32,582 nt of DNA from Sphingomonas sp. Leaf412 (GCF_001425405.1 NZ_LMQP01000004.1:200092-232673), one strand, 5' to 3'; shown: positions 5,980 to 15,310, counted from the first letter of the stretch. Notes: generated by a model not told the origin, from the sequence alone. Numbers and translations are program-made.

Positions 5980-8900
5980 CGCGCCACCCCCAGCCGCCGC
6001 GCCGTCGCGGCGATGCCGCGCTGGTCGAATTTCAGCCGCATCGTCACGAACGGACCGGCGCGGGTGTAGCGGTCCTCCTCGAAATCGCGGTCGCGATAGC
6101 CGGAGAAATTGTAGCCCGCGGTCACCCACACGTCGGTCGCGGGGGAGACGCCGACGGTCGGGCCGAAGGCGTAGGCGATCGTGCCGCGCGTCCAGGCGTG
6201 CTGCACCGACCCCTGCACCCCGATGTCGAGGCGGCGCGACAGGTCGCGGCGGATGTCGACGCCGATCGCGTCGATATAGCCGTCGTACGCATCGGTGCCG
6301 AACGTGCCGCGCACCCATTTCGCGCCGTAATAGACCGTCGCGTCCCAGCCGCGGCCCGGATCGCTGCGATAATTGACCGCCGTGTTGCCGACGATGCGGA
6401 AGCTGGCCTGCGCGCCGCCCAGGGTCCCGGCGCCATAGGACGGCACGCCCAGCACGTTGCCGCCCGTGAAGCCGGCACCGGCGCGTTCGTCGCGCAACTG
6501 CACGCGGTTCAGCAGCGACCAGTTGCTGTTCAGCGGGCGCCACGCGATCGACACGTCCGCGCTGGCATAGGCGGCGGTCGCGCCCGACGGCTGGTCGACG
6601 CGGAACCAGCGCAGCGAGGAGGCGATCGTGCGCCCCTGCCCCACGCTGCGCAGCAGGTTGCTGGTCACGCCGAAGCGGTCCCCGCTCGCGCTCTGCCGCA
6701 TCTCGACGCGGCCGTTCCAGTTCCACTGTCCCGAGCGATAGTTCGCGCCCAGCGTGATCGCGGCGAAATCGTCGGTGCCGCCGCCCTGCGTCTGCGTATT
6801 GCCCGCGGTGACCGGCTGGAAGGCGTTCACGCGCGCGCCGTCGGGCAGGCGACCGCGCAGCGTGTCGGCGGCGTCCAGCGTCGCGTCGATCGTCCAGCGC
6901 GCGCCCAGCGGGATCGACTGCGTCAGGCCGTATTGCGCGAAGGTGCGCCCGGCGTTCTCGCTCGCCACCGCCTGCTGGTTCAGCGAGCTGGACAGCTTCG
7001 CGCCCGACCACGGCGCGACGTCGAAGCCCAGCTGCGCGGTCTGCGTTGTGAAGCCGCGGCCGTCCGCGATCTCGTACCCCGCCAGCAGGCGCACGTCGGG
7101 GCGGACGCGCCAGGCGGCGGTGACCTGGTGCCGTATCGGGAAATCGATGCTGTCCTTGTTCCCGCCCGGCGCGACCTGCGTCTGTCCGCCGATCGTCAGC
7201 CGGCCGCCCAGCAGCGCCTGCGTCCCCCCCAGCGTCAGCAGGCGCGAATCGCGATCCTGCCCGTCGATGCCGCGATCCGACGCCAGCTGCGCGCCGACGA
7301 AGGCGGTGCCGTTGCCGCGGCGCCATTCGGCGCGCACGTCGGCGGCGGTGCGGGTCGCGCCGGTCAGGAACTGGTCCTGCCGCCACGCCGTGCCCGTCAG
7401 CGCCAGCCGGTCGGTCAGCGCGACGCGGCCGTCGAGGCCCAGCTTGCGGCTGCCCGCCTCGACGATGTTCTGCTGCCCCACGCCGAAGCCGGTATCCTGC
7501 TGCCGCGCATAGGCCAGGACGTCGATCGCGGGGCCATGATGCTCCGCCTCCACCATCCACGCCTGCCCGGCGTCGAGGCCGCGGCGGCCGCCGGTGGCGG
7601 CCTCCGCGCGGACCAGCGTCGTGCGCGTCAGCTGCGCGCGCGCATCGACCGCGATCAGCGTGGCGTTCGACAGCGCCTTGTCGTGCAGCGCGGTGACGCC
7701 GACCTCCGCGCGCCCGTCGGCGGTGCGGGTGGCGGCGCGCGCGCCCGCGACGCGGCGGCGCGCATCGCCGTAGGTTTCGTAATCGACGACGATGAAGACC
7801 GGATTGCGGCTCGCATCGCGGCTCAGCACCGGTTCGCGGAAGCGGATCGTGCCCATCTCGGGATCGATGTCGTAGTCGATGTGGCGGACCATCGCGGTGG
7901 ACGACACCACCAGTTCGGAGCGCAGCCGGTCGCGGACCTCGATGCGCAGCTTGTCGCTGTTGGGCACCACGCCACGCGCGGACAGGCGATACGGGCCGGA
8001 CAGGCCGTTGCCCTGGATCTCATCGCGCGCGTAGCGATCGTCGGTGTCCGCGGCGAAGGCGGTGACGGTGACGCTGCGCCCCTGATACGCCACCTTCGCG
8101 CCGTTCAGCGTGCGATTGTAACGGCCCAGCTGCGTATCGGTGAAGCCGGTTTCGTAGTCGCCGAACAGCGCGACCAGCTCGGGCCGTTCCAGCCGCAGGT
8201 ACAGTTTGCGCGACGTCGCGGCGTCGTAGCCCTGCTGCGTACGGTCGCCGTACACGGTGTAATAGCGGTCGGGATCGATCGTGCCGAGCAGGCCGCGCGT
8301 ACGGTCGCGCTCCCGGTCGCTGTCATACGCGATCGTGGCCAGCCACGCGCCCTTCACCCGCCCCTTGGCATACAAGGCAAGCTGCCCGTCGGTGACCACC
8401 TTCCCCTTGGAATACCACGGCAGCGAGCGGCCGTGCTTGTTGAGGACGTCGTAGCCGAAGGTGCCGGAACCGAAGCCGACGACCGTCCACGCCTTCGCCA
8501 TCGGCGCGAGCCATGCGCGCAGGTCGACGCGATGCGCGCCCCGCTCCTGCGCGAGCGTGACCGCGACGCGGACCGCCCCTGCCTGCGCCGAGGGCTGTAG
8601 CGCCAGCAAGGCGACGCCGTCGTCGCCCACGACGCGCGCGACCGCGCCGCCCGCGGTGCCGGTGGCGGCGCGGACCTGGTCCAGCGCGACGTCGGTGGCG
8701 GCGGCATGGGGGGCGGCGACCTCGACCGGGACGACCGTCCCCGCGCGCACGGGACGGCCCGCGCGATCGGTCAGGCGGATCGCGATCAACGGGCGCGTCA
8801 CGCCGTCCGCGACCAGCCGGCTGGCATCGGCCAGATACGTGGCCTGCGCCGCCGCGCCGGACGAATGGACGATGCGGTCGATCGTCGCCACGACCGATCC

Positions 8901-11000
8901 GTCCGCCGCCAGCACGCGCGCGGACAGGCGGTTGTCGCCCTCCACCAGCGGAATGCCGCTCCAGCGCGAGATGGCGACGCGGTCGTCGGGGCCGGTATCG
9001 GTGGAATCGAAGTCGATCGGGTCGCTCTGCACGCCGTTCACGGTCAGGGCGACGCGCTGTCCGGGCAGATGCTTCACGACGACGCGGATCGCGGGCGCGC
9101 GCGGATTGTGGTCCGCCAGCGGGAACAGCATCGCGACGCCGGGCGCCTGCCCCGCGAACCAGTCGCGCCGGCCCGCGGCGACGCCGTCGTCGCTGGCCGC
9201 GACGATGTCCGGCGCCGCTTTCCGGCCGTTGGGGCGCAGCAGGAAGTCGACCCGCTTCATCAGTCCGCCGTCGCTTTCGACGAAGCGCGACAGGTCGTTG
9301 CCCGCCGAGCGCGTGTCGTCGTCGCATGCCACCGGGTCCAGCGTGGCGGGGATCGTGCCCCGGTCCAGCTGCACCACGTGACGGCCCGGGCGGACGCCCT
9401 CGATATGATACAGGCCGTCCTTGTCGGTGACGACGTAGGTGCCGTCCTCCAGCAGGATGCGGATATCGGCCACGCCGCGGCGGCGCGCGGGCGGATCGCC
9501 GCACCGCCCCTCCGTCACGCGGCCGACGACGGTGAAGCCGTCGGTGGTCAGCAGCGGACGCAGCCGCACCGACGCCGCCGCCTCGTTCCCCGTGGCGCCG
9601 TCGGCGCCGGAGGCCAGGACGCGGTTGACCGCCTCCCCCGGCGGGGCGCCGGGGGCGACCGACACGACGTAGCGCAGGTCCAGCGTCGCGCGCGGCGCCA
9701 CTTCCGGCACCACGAACGCCAGCGTGCGTCCGTCGGCCGCGATCTGCGGCGCCGCGACGCCGCGTTCGGACCCGCGCTCGTACCGCAGGCCGCGCGGCAG
9801 GATGTCGGTGATCCGAACGTTGCGCGCCGCCGCGTCGCCGCGGTTGGTCAGCGTCACGCGATATTGCACAAGGTCGCCCGGCGACGCCTCCCGCACCGAC
9901 GCGGTCTTCGTCAGCAGCAGGCGCGTCTCGCCGATCCGGTCGAGCGGGATGTCGGTGTAGAAGGCCTCGTTCCCCACGTCGAACGGGGCGCCGAACGACG
10001 CCGGGTTGACGATGTACGATTGCCCCCTGGGATCGCGCAGCGCGGCCAGTTCGGCGGGCGGGCGGGTCGACGGCGCGGTATAGCCCGAGGGCGGGTCGAT
10101 GCGCAGATGGTAGCGGCCCGGCGCGATCAGCGGGAATTCGTAATAACCCTGCGACGCCACGTACGTCCGCCCGCTGGCGTCGCGCACGGTCGCGCCGCTG
10201 ACCACGGTGGAGGGATAGCGGCTGACGCCGTCGGTGCCGAACACCGTCGCGGGGCGGCCCTGATCGTCGAGCAGCGTGACGGTGGCGCCGTCGACCAAAG
10301 CGCCGGTCGCCGAATCGTAGACGTAGCCCGCCGGATCGACCAGCACGTCGATCTGCGACGACAGGCTGAACGCATCCTCGGTGAACGACAGTTTCAGGCG
10401 CGCGCCGCGCTGGAGCCGGGCATCGCAGGCGGCGTTCTGCGGATTGGTGCCCGCGGCGGGGATGCCGCCTGCGAACACGCCGGTGTCGGGGCCGGTTTCC
10501 ATCAGCGGCAGCGACAGGTTGAACGACGTGGTCGCCACCGTCACGGTCGACTGTTCGCGGACCAGCGGATCGTGGTTGCCGCCCTGGTTGTCGAGGACGA
10601 GGATGAACGCCAGCCGCGGGTTCACCTGCCCCGTGGGGGCGGTCGCCGCGAACGTCGCCTCGTCGATCGGGGCGGGGGTGTAGCGGAAGGCGGGCGTCGT
10701 CTCGCACTTCGTGCCCGTCATCTGGTATCCGACGGGGGGCAGGCGGAAGCTGAGCGAGGTCGGACGCTTCGTCCGGTCGACCGTCAGCGCGACGGTATTG
10801 GACGATACGACCGTGGCGGTGCCGCCGCCGCCGCCGGACGTGCCCCCGCCACCCGTAGCCCCGCCACCCGTACCCCCGCCGCCCAGACCGTAGGTCAGCG
10901 TCGCGGTATTGACGATGCGCGCGCCGTCCTGCGCCGCCGCGAGCGCGGCGGTCGCGAGCAGCCCCGTCAGGGCGAGCAGGAGGGGACGAACGATGCGCAT
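5976..11000 (-). CDS. 1674-aa surface protein: DUF11/SdrD-like modules plus outer-membrane beta-barrel
   Basis: A signal peptide covers residues 1-23 (LLLALTGLLATAALAAAQ). A Gly/Thr-rich linker follows at 38-61. Next come a carboxypeptidase-regulatory or SdrD B-like module (GYVYDSATGALVDGATVTLL to YEFPLIAPGRYHLRIDPPSGY), a DUF11 domain (LLLTKTASVREASPGDLVQY, then DAAARNVRITDILPRGLRY) and a second SdrD B-like module (GVADIRILLEDGTYVVTDKDG, then HIEGVRPGRHVVQLD). Roughly the last 800 residues alternate aromatic and polar residues as amphipathic strands (for example LYLRLERPELVALFGDYETG and RYNRTLNGAKVAYQG), ending with TAGYNFSGYRDRDFEEDRYT and FVTMRLKFD. This looks like a large outer-membrane barrel with exposed Ig-like modules. 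Substrate and role are unknown. Its start has no clear ribosome site and lies just below a strong hairpin. Confidence 0.8.
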   Translation of the reverse strand: MRIVRPLLLALTGLLATAALAAAQDGARIVNTATLTYGLGGGGTGGGATGGGGTSGGGGGTATVVSSNTVALTVDRTKRPTSLSFRLPPVGYQMTGTKCETTPAFRYTPAPIDEATFAATAPTGQVNPRLAFILVLDNQGGNHDPLVREQSTVTVATTSFNLSLPLMETGPDTGVFAGGIPAAGTNPQNAACDARLQRGARLKLSFTEDAFSLSSQIDVLVDPAGYVYDSATGALVDGATVTLLDDQGRPATVFGTDGVSRYPSTVVSGATVRDASGRTYVASQGYYEFPLIAPGRYHLRIDPPSGYTAPSTRPPAELAALRDPRGQSYIVNPASFGAPFDVGNEAFYTDIPLDRIGETRLLLTKTASVREASPGDLVQYRVTLTNRGDAAARNVRITDILPRGLRYERGSERGVAAPQIAADGRTLAFVVPEVAPRATLDLRYVVSVAPGAPPGEAVNRVLASGADGATGNEAAASVRLRPLLTTDGFTVVGRVTEGRCGDPPARRRGVADIRILLEDGTYVVTDKDGLYHIEGVRPGRHVVQLDRGTIPATLDPVACDDDTRSAGNDLSRFVESDGGLMKRVDFLLRPNGRKAAPDIVAASDDGVAAGRRDWFAGQAPGVAMLFPLADHNPRAPAIRVVVKHLPGQRVALTVNGVQSDPIDFDSTDTGPDDRVAISRWSGIPLVEGDNRLSARVLAADGSVVATIDRIVHSSGAAAQATYLADASRLVADGVTRPLIAIRLTDRAGRPVRAGTVVPVEVAAPHAAATDVALDQVRAATGTAGGAVARVVGDDGVALLALQPSAQAGAVRVAVTLAQERGAHRVDLRAWLAPMAKAWTVVGFGSGTFGYDVLNKHGRSLPWYSKGKVVTDGQLALYAKGRVKGAWLATIAYDSDRERDRTRGLLGTIDPDRYYTVYGDRTQQGYDAATSRKLYLRLERPELVALFGDYETGFTDTQLGRYNRTLNGAKVAYQGRSVTVTAFAADTDDRYARDEIQGNGLSGPYRLSARGVVPNSDKLRIEVRDRLRSELVVSSTAMVRHIDYDIDPEMGTIRFREPVLSRDASRNPVFIVVDYETYGDARRRVAGARAATRTADGRAEVGVTALHDKALSNATLIAVDARAQLTRTTLVRAEAATGGRRGLDAGQAWMVEAEHHGPAIDVLAYARQQDTGFGVGQQNIVEAGSRKLGLDGRVALTDRLALTGTAWRQDQFLTGATRTAADVRAEWRRGNGTAFVGAQLASDRGIDGQDRDSRLLTLGGTQALLGGRLTIGGQTQVAPGGNKDSIDFPIRHQVTAAWRVRPDVRLLAGYEIADGRGFTTQTAQLGFDVAPWSGAKLSSSLNQQAVASENAGRTFAQYGLTQSIPLGARWTIDATLDAADTLRGRLPDGARVNAFQPVTAGNTQTQGGGTDDFAAITLGANYRSGQWNWNGRVEMRQSASGDRFGVTSNLLRSVGQGRTIASSLRWFRVDQPSGATAAYASADVSIAWRPLNSNWSLLNRVQLRDERAGAGFTGGNVLGVPSYGAGTLGGAQASFRIVGNTAVNYRSDPGRGWDATVYYGAKWVRGTFGTDAYDGYIDAIGVDIRRDLSRRLDIGVQGSVQHAWTRGTIAYAFGPTVGVSPATDVWVTAGYNFSGYRDRDFEEDRYTRAGPFVTMRLKFDQRGIAATARRLGVAR

Positions 11001-11011
11001 GCCGGGTCTGT

Positions 11012-11048
11012 CGCCGGCGCGCCGGGGCTGATGCCCCGCGCGCCGGCG
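11012..11048. other. Strong GC hairpin in the intercistronic gap before the 1674-aa gene
   Basis: The arms at 11012-11028 (CGCCGGCGCGCCGGGGC) and 11033-11048 (GCCCCGCGCGCCGGCG) pair along their whole length except for one bulged base, around a 4-base loop (TGAT). It lies in the 87-bp gap between two genes of the same minus-strand run, is flanked by GTCTGTC on both sides, and has no T-tract on either strand. This suggests an mRNA-stabilising or processing element, or an attenuator, rather than a classical terminator. Confidence 0.55.
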
Positions 11049-11087
11049 TCTGTCGCTCCATGAAGGGGTGAGGGGCGGTCGGGGCCG

Positions 11088-12224
11088 CTAGTCGATCGTC
11101 ACCTTGAACGCGACCGCGGTCGCGCCGCCGCCGCCGACGCGATCGATGCGCGCGGTGACGGTGCGGCTCGACAGGTCGAAGTTCGCGATGCCGCCGTCCG
11201 TCTCCGCGCCGTCGTCGGCGTCGTCGTCCTCGGTCGATCCGGCGACGACGCAGGCGATGCCCAATACGCCCGGCGTCCCGATCGTGATCGATCCGGGGAC
11301 GTAGGTGGTGTGCGCGGGCACCACGTCGGCCAGCGTCACGCCGTCCGCCGCCGCGGTCAGCGTGCCGTTCGCCACGCGCAGGCAATATTCGACCGTCGCG
11401 CCCGGGATCGCCTTGAAATTGGCGAGATTGACGCCGTCCGACAGGACCTTCGCCGACTTGGCGACCGACAAAGCGACGTTGTGCGTGCCGATCTCATACC
11501 CGGAATAGGCGCGCCCCTGTCCGTTGCGCGCGATATCGCCCAGGTACAGCGTACCGTCGCTGTCGTCGTCCGCGAACACGACGTCGACGGTATTGTCGGC
11601 GTTGCCCAGGTTCAGGTCGGTGGCGACGAGCGCGCTTCCCTGCGTCCCCGCGGTCCCGCCCGCCGCGACGATCACGTGCAGCGAATCGAACGCCAGCGTG
11701 GCGCCGGGCGTCGACGGCACGTTGCCGACGAGGAAGACGGTGGCCGAGGCGTCGGGGGCCAGTTCGTCGATATACGTCTGCGTATCGACGCCGACGTCGT
11801 AGGTGCCGTTGCCGTTGCTGTCGACGAACGCGCGCAGGTTGGCGACGTCGAAATTGTCGGTGCCGGGAAGGATGCCCAGCGCGATCGACTGCTGATCGGG
11901 ATCGAGCAGGAAATCCTGCGCGCCGTTGGTCATGTTCGTGACCTTGAACGTCGTCACCGCATTCTGCTGCCCCAGGTTCACCTGCGTGAAGCCGACCTGA
12001 TCGGTCACGACGGTGAAGTTGACCTTCCGGTCGACCACGAACGTCGCGGTGCTGGAATTGGTCGACTGCGCCGTGCCGTTGACGCTGTAGGTCACCGACG
12101 CGGTGTTGTTGATGACGGTGCCGGCGGTCGTCTGCAACGCGGCGGTCTGGGCCTGCGCCTGGCCGGCCAGGCCGCCGGACGCGGCGCCGGCCATCAGCGC
12201 GACGAGCGCGTGTCGAGCGAACAT
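11088..12224 (-). CDS. Secreted DUF11-type repeat protein
   Basis: A 378-aa exported protein. The ATG at 12224 is preferred over an upstream in-frame ATG because it directly begins a signal peptide (FARHALVALMAGAASGGLAGQAQA, cleavage near residue 25) and AAGGA lies about ten bases upstream. The mature region starts with an invasin-like strand pattern (GTVINNTASVTYSVNG) and ends with a DUF11 segment (LSVAKSAKVLSDGVNL, then IPGATVEYCLRVANG and LADVVPAHTTYVPGSITIG). An acidic stretch, TEDDDADDGAETDGG, may bind cations. Such domains occur in surface and cell-envelope proteins of many bacteria. It sits second-last before the large barrel protein in a five-gene series of related exported proteins. 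Function unknown. Confidence 0.8.
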   Translation of the reverse strand: MFARHALVALMAGAASGGLAGQAQAQTAALQTTAGTVINNTASVTYSVNGTAQSTNSSTATFVVDRKVNFTVVTDQVGFTQVNLGQQNAVTTFKVTNMTNGAQDFLLDPDQQSIALGILPGTDNFDVANLRAFVDSNGNGTYDVGVDTQTYIDELAPDASATVFLVGNVPSTPGATLAFDSLHVIVAAGGTAGTQGSALVATDLNLGNADNTVDVVFADDDSDGTLYLGDIARNGQGRAYSGYEIGTHNVALSVAKSAKVLSDGVNLANFKAIPGATVEYCLRVANGTLTAAADGVTLADVVPAHTTYVPGSITIGTPGVLGIACVVAGSTEDDDADDGAETDGGIANFDLSSRTVTARIDRVGGGGATAVAFKVTID

Positions 12225-12262
12225 GGGACGTGTTTCCTTGCTGTGGAGGGGGGGGCGGGGGC

Positions 12263-12712
12263 TCACCGGAGCACCGCCTGGAACGCGAGCTTGCCGGAGG
12301 CACCGGCGGGGATCGGGCGATCGAGGCGCCAGCGGACGTGGCGGACGTCGTCGACGGTCGCGGCGCGCGCGCCGACGCGCAGGGCGGGCAGCGCGGCGAA
12401 GGTGCGGCCGTCGACCGACACGTCCGGCGCGGGCGTGCCCGCCGCGGGCGCGCGATAGGCGAGGCCGGCGGGGACCGGATTGTCGAAGGCGACGTTCGCG
12501 ACCGGCTGCGCCCCGGTGTTGCGATAGGCCAGGACGAACGTCACGCGGTCGCCCGGCACCACGCGGCGCGCGGGCACCAGCGCGACGCGCGTCGTGCCGT
12601 CGGCGGCGCGCGAACGCGCCCCCACCAGCACCTGCGACACCACCTGCAACGGCCCGCCCGCCTGCGCCAGGGCAGGCAGCGCGAGCGCCGCGACGGGAAG
12701 GAAACGGAACAT
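12263..12712 (-). CDS. Small secreted DUF11-like protein
   Basis: A 149-aa protein with a strong ribosome site (GAGGAG, about 8 bases before the ATG) and a signal peptide (FRFLPVAALALPALAQA, cleavage near residue 18). The mature part carries the DUF11 pattern: LQVVSQVLVGARS, then VVPGDRVTFVLAYRNTGAQP, then VANVAFDNPVPAGLAYR. At about 130 residues after cleavage it is little more than one such domain. It begins 12 bp after the stop of the upstream related gene and ends 38 bp before the next one, so it is almost certainly co-transcribed. It is probably periplasmic or surface-located, and its partner may be the large barrel protein downstream. No enzymatic motif was seen. Confidence 0.78.
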   Translation of the reverse strand: MFRFLPVAALALPALAQAGGPLQVVSQVLVGARSRAADGTTRVALVPARRVVPGDRVTFVLAYRNTGAQPVANVAFDNPVPAGLAYRAPAAGTPAPDVSVDGRTFAALPALRVGARAATVDDVRHVRWRLDRPIPAGASGKLAFQAVLR

Positions 12713-12723
12713 GGGGGGCCTCC

Positions 12724-13608
12724 TCACTGGATATTCACCTTGAACTGGACGACGTGGACCGCGGCGCCTGCGACATCGCCGAGCGCGACGTGGACGCCGG
12801 TGCCGTCGAAGCGCGCGGCATCCGCCTGCGCCGCGCCGTCCAGCGTGATGCTGCCGGGGACGAAGGTCGTGCCGAGGGGGATGCGGTCGTCGATCGCGAC
12901 CGCGGGCGTCGGCGCGTCGAAACGCGCCTCCAGCCGGTAGGTGATCGTCGCGCCCGGCATGACGCGCGCCGAGCCGTCGGGGGCGAGTACGGATTGCGTC
13001 TTCGACAGGACCGGTCCGGCGGACGCCCCGCCGGCGGCGGTCAGGACGGTCGTGGCGATCGCGGCGGCGCCGCCCGGCCCGGCGATCGCGCCCGCGGCCG
13101 GATCGCCGATTACGCTGCCCGGTGCGCCATGCCCCTCCGCCGCGGTGCCGCCGAGCGATACCGCCACGTCGCCCGCGCCACGGTCCAGCCCGCCGACCGT
13201 CACGACGACGCGGCGCTCCTCGCCCGGCGCCAGGACGATCGCATCGACCGGCGACCCGTCGACCGATATCGCCGCCGTCGCATCCCCGGGCACGGTCGCG
13301 ACGAGCAGGATGCGCTGTTCCGCATTGCCCGGGTTGCGCACGTCGAAAGCGACGTCGGCGCGTACGTCCACGATCGGCGCCCGCGGCACGACCGCCACGA
13401 CCGCGACGTCGATCAGCCGCGCCACCGTCAGCGCGACCTCGTTGCTGGCGATCGTGCGCGTGCCGAGGTCCAGCGTCGCCACGTTGCGGATCGTCGTCCC
13501 GGCGGGCGTGGGCGCGGCCGCCGCGGGCGCGACGACGAGCGCGACGCACAGCGCGGCAAGGGACGTGATCCCCCCGCCCGTGCCCGTCGCCTTCGTCCCC
13601 TTGCGCAC
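12724..13608 (-). CDS. Secreted DUF11-like protein, first gene of the surface-protein run
   Basis: A 294-aa protein when started at the GTG at 13608, which lies 9 bases after GGAGG. A GTG nine bases earlier (13617) directly abuts that ribosome site and is less likely. A basic N-terminus is followed by a hydrophobic stretch (ITSLAALCVALVVAPAAAA) that fits a signal peptide. The mature protein has IRNVATLDLGTRTIASNEVA, a long Ala/Gly-rich middle, and a C-terminal DUF11 segment (LSKTQSVLAPDGSARVMPGA, then TITYRLEARFD and IPLGTTFVPGSITLDG). That last block closely resembles VPAHTTYVPGSITIG in the 378-aa protein, pointing to paralogy. The gene probably heads the operon; the promoter should lie in the 13609-13704 region. 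Confidence 0.77.
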   Translation of the reverse strand: MRKGTKATGTGGGITSLAALCVALVVAPAAAAPTPAGTTIRNVATLDLGTRTIASNEVALTVARLIDVAVVAVVPRAPIVDVRADVAFDVRNPGNAEQRILLVATVPGDATAAISVDGSPVDAIVLAPGEERRVVVTVGGLDRGAGDVAVSLGGTAAEGHGAPGSVIGDPAAGAIAGPGGAAAIATTVLTAAGGASAGPVLSKTQSVLAPDGSARVMPGATITYRLEARFDAPTPAVAIDDRIPLGTTFVPGSITLDGAAQADAARFDGTGVHVALGDVAGAAVHVVQFKVNIQ

Positions 13609-13704
13609 CGTCGTCACCCTCCGCTTGGTCAGGCGGTCAGCAAGCGTGATCGAGGTTAAGCAAAGGCTGCGGCGGGGGCACCCTGCCCGCGGACTTAGAC
13701 CAAG
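13609..13704. promoter_or_regulatory. Divergent intergenic region between the DUF11 run and the PAS kinase
   Basis: This stretch of about 95 bp must hold promoters for both directions. CTTGGTC at 13624-13630 and GACCAAG at 13698-13704 form a perfect but widely spaced inverted repeat, one copy near each start. No convincing -35/-10 pair was found on either strand. GGAGG for the minus-strand gene lies near 13618-13622. Confidence 0.4.
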
Positions 13705-15291
13705 GTGTTATTCCGACGCAAAAAAGGTGGTACGTCGCGGCGGTCCGACGCGACCGTCGACCGCGGTCCCGACTCGTCCGCGGACCGGTTGCGCGGACGC
13801 ACGGGAGAGCGTCGCAGGATGAAGAAGATCGGCCGCGCGGACCCCCTCCCCCCTCCCGTCGACGACCCGTCGGTCCCGCTGACGCTGCAACTGCTGGCGG
13901 ATACGGTGCCGGGGGGGCTGGCGCTGCTGGTGTCGGGAGGCGACGGCAAGCCGCGGGTGGAGGCGTCGTGCCCCCCGCGGCTGCGCGTCGGCACCGGCCT
14001 TCGCGTGCCGCCCGGCCTGCTGACCGCGCATCCGGTCGCATTCGATGCCTCCACGCGGCGCGTGCCGGCCGAATGGACCGCGATCCTGGGCGACCACCCG
14101 GCGCATTTCGCCGCGGTGCCGGTGGGGGAACGCGCGCTGCACCTGGTCCTGGCGGGGACGGGCGGGAAGGCGATCGCCCCACCCTCGCTGGCGCGATGGG
14201 GGCAGTTGATGTCCCGCCTGCTGGACCGCGACCGCATCTCGCTGCGCGCGGACGCCTCGCGCCGGCTGGCCGCGCTGATCGACGGCCTCCCCTCTCCGCT
14301 GGCGTTCGTCGACGGGGGGACGATCGAGGTGTTCGTGAACGACGGCGCGCGCCAACTGCTGGGCATCGCGCCCGGCGTGCGATCGGCACGGACGATCGCG
14401 GCGGCGCTGGCGCTGCTGGTACAGCAGGACGGCGACGGCCAGGCCGCGGCGCTGGCGCGCGATCCGATGGCGTCGCTGACGTTCGCGATCGACCGCGGCG
14501 GCCGCCATTTCGCGGTCGACAGTCGCTGGGTCAGCGAGCCGGAACTGACCGGGCGGGTGTGGCTGTTCCGCGACGTGACCGACGATTACCGCATCGCGCG
14601 CTTCCGCGACGAACTGGTGTCGAACGTCAGCCACGAACTGCGTACCCCGCTGACCTCCATCCTCGGCGCGCTGACGCTGCTGGACGTCGGTCCGCAGGGC
14701 GGCGTGTCGGAAGAGAATGCGACGTTGATCGACATCGCGCTGCGCAACGGGCGGCGGCTGCTGGGTCTGGTCGGCGACCTGCTCGACCTCGACCGCGCGG
14801 AGGCGCACGGGCTGAACCTCGCCCGCCGGCCGACCGACCTGTCGCTGCTGCTGGCCGATGCGATCGTGCAGAACCGCCCGATGGCGCAACGCCACGACGT
14901 GACGGTGACGCTGCTGGTCGACGACGACGGGCTGGGGGTGGATCATCACGCCGACGTCGACCCCGACCGGCTGCTCCAGGTCGTCGGCAACCTGTTGTCC
15001 AACGCGGTGAAATTCTCGCCCGAGGGCGGCGCGGTGACGGTCCGCCTGCGCCGCGCCGCGACCGGATGGCGCCTGACGGTGGCGGACGAGGGCGCGGGCA
15101 TCCCGGACGAGCTTCGCGAACAATTGTTCACCCGCTTCGCGCGCGGATCGACCCCGTCGCGGATCGGCATCCCGGGCACGGGCCTGGGCCTGGCCATCGT
15201 GAAGGCGATCGTGGAGGCGCACGGCGGGACGATCGCGGTCGAGCCGCCGGGGGGCGGCGGCGCGGTGTTCCACGTCGACCTGCCGGATTGA
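13705..15291 (+). CDS. PAS-domain sensor histidine kinase (soluble)
   Basis: A 528-aa kinase from the GTG at 13705, or 490 aa from the ATG at 13819, which has a purine-rich GGGAGAG upstream. The first 38 residues are Arg-rich and doubtful. Residues about 60-180 form a possible GAF-like sensor, and 185-295 a PAS-like domain (RRLAALIDGLPSPLAFVDGG to WLFRDVTDDY). The phosphorylated His is H310 in NVSHELRTPLTS. The ATPase domain has an N box (VVGNLLSNAVKFSPEGG), a G1 box (VADEGAGIPDE), an F box (FTRFARGS) and a G2 box (GTGLGLAIVKAI). No membrane segment is evident. It diverges from the DUF11 surface-protein run and ends 19 bp from pelF, with no adjacent response regulator. Signal and partner are unknown. 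Confidence 0.88.
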   Translation: MLFRRKKGGTSRRSDATVDRGPDSSADRLRGRTGERRRMKKIGRADPLPPPVDDPSVPLTLQLLADTVPGGLALLVSGGDGKPRVEASCPPRLRVGTGLRVPPGLLTAHPVAFDASTRRVPAEWTAILGDHPAHFAAVPVGERALHLVLAGTGGKAIAPPSLARWGQLMSRLLDRDRISLRADASRRLAALIDGLPSPLAFVDGGTIEVFVNDGARQLLGIAPGVRSARTIAAALALLVQQDGDGQAAALARDPMASLTFAIDRGGRHFAVDSRWVSEPELTGRVWLFRDVTDDYRIARFRDELVSNVSHELRTPLTSILGALTLLDVGPQGGVSEENATLIDIALRNGRRLLGLVGDLLDLDRAEAHGLNLARRPTDLSLLLADAIVQNRPMAQRHDVTVTLLVDDDGLGVDHHADVDPDRLLQVVGNLLSNAVKFSPEGGAVTVRLRRAATGWRLTVADEGAGIPDELREQLFTRFARGSTPSRIGIPGTGLGLAIVKAIVEAHGGTIAVEPPGGGGAVFHVDLPD

Positions 15292-15310
15292 CGGGCGGAA
15301 GCGGGCGGCG

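Noticed and set aside
10827..10887. Short tandem CCGCCACCC-like repeats resembling a repeat array
   Set aside because: They encode the Gly/Thr-rich linker of the 1674-aa protein in frame. The units are too short and irregular for CRISPR.
6198..11063. Long plus-strand open frames (about 800 codons each) opposite the 1674-aa barrel gene
   Set aside because: Compositionally biased, with no recognisable domain. The minus strand has a signal peptide, DUF11 modules and barrel strands.
13624..13704. CTTGGTC / GACCAAG inverted repeat in the divergent region before the PAS kinase
   Set aside because: Seven bases with a 67-base spacer is within chance expectation for a 100-bp stretch, so it is kept only as a note.
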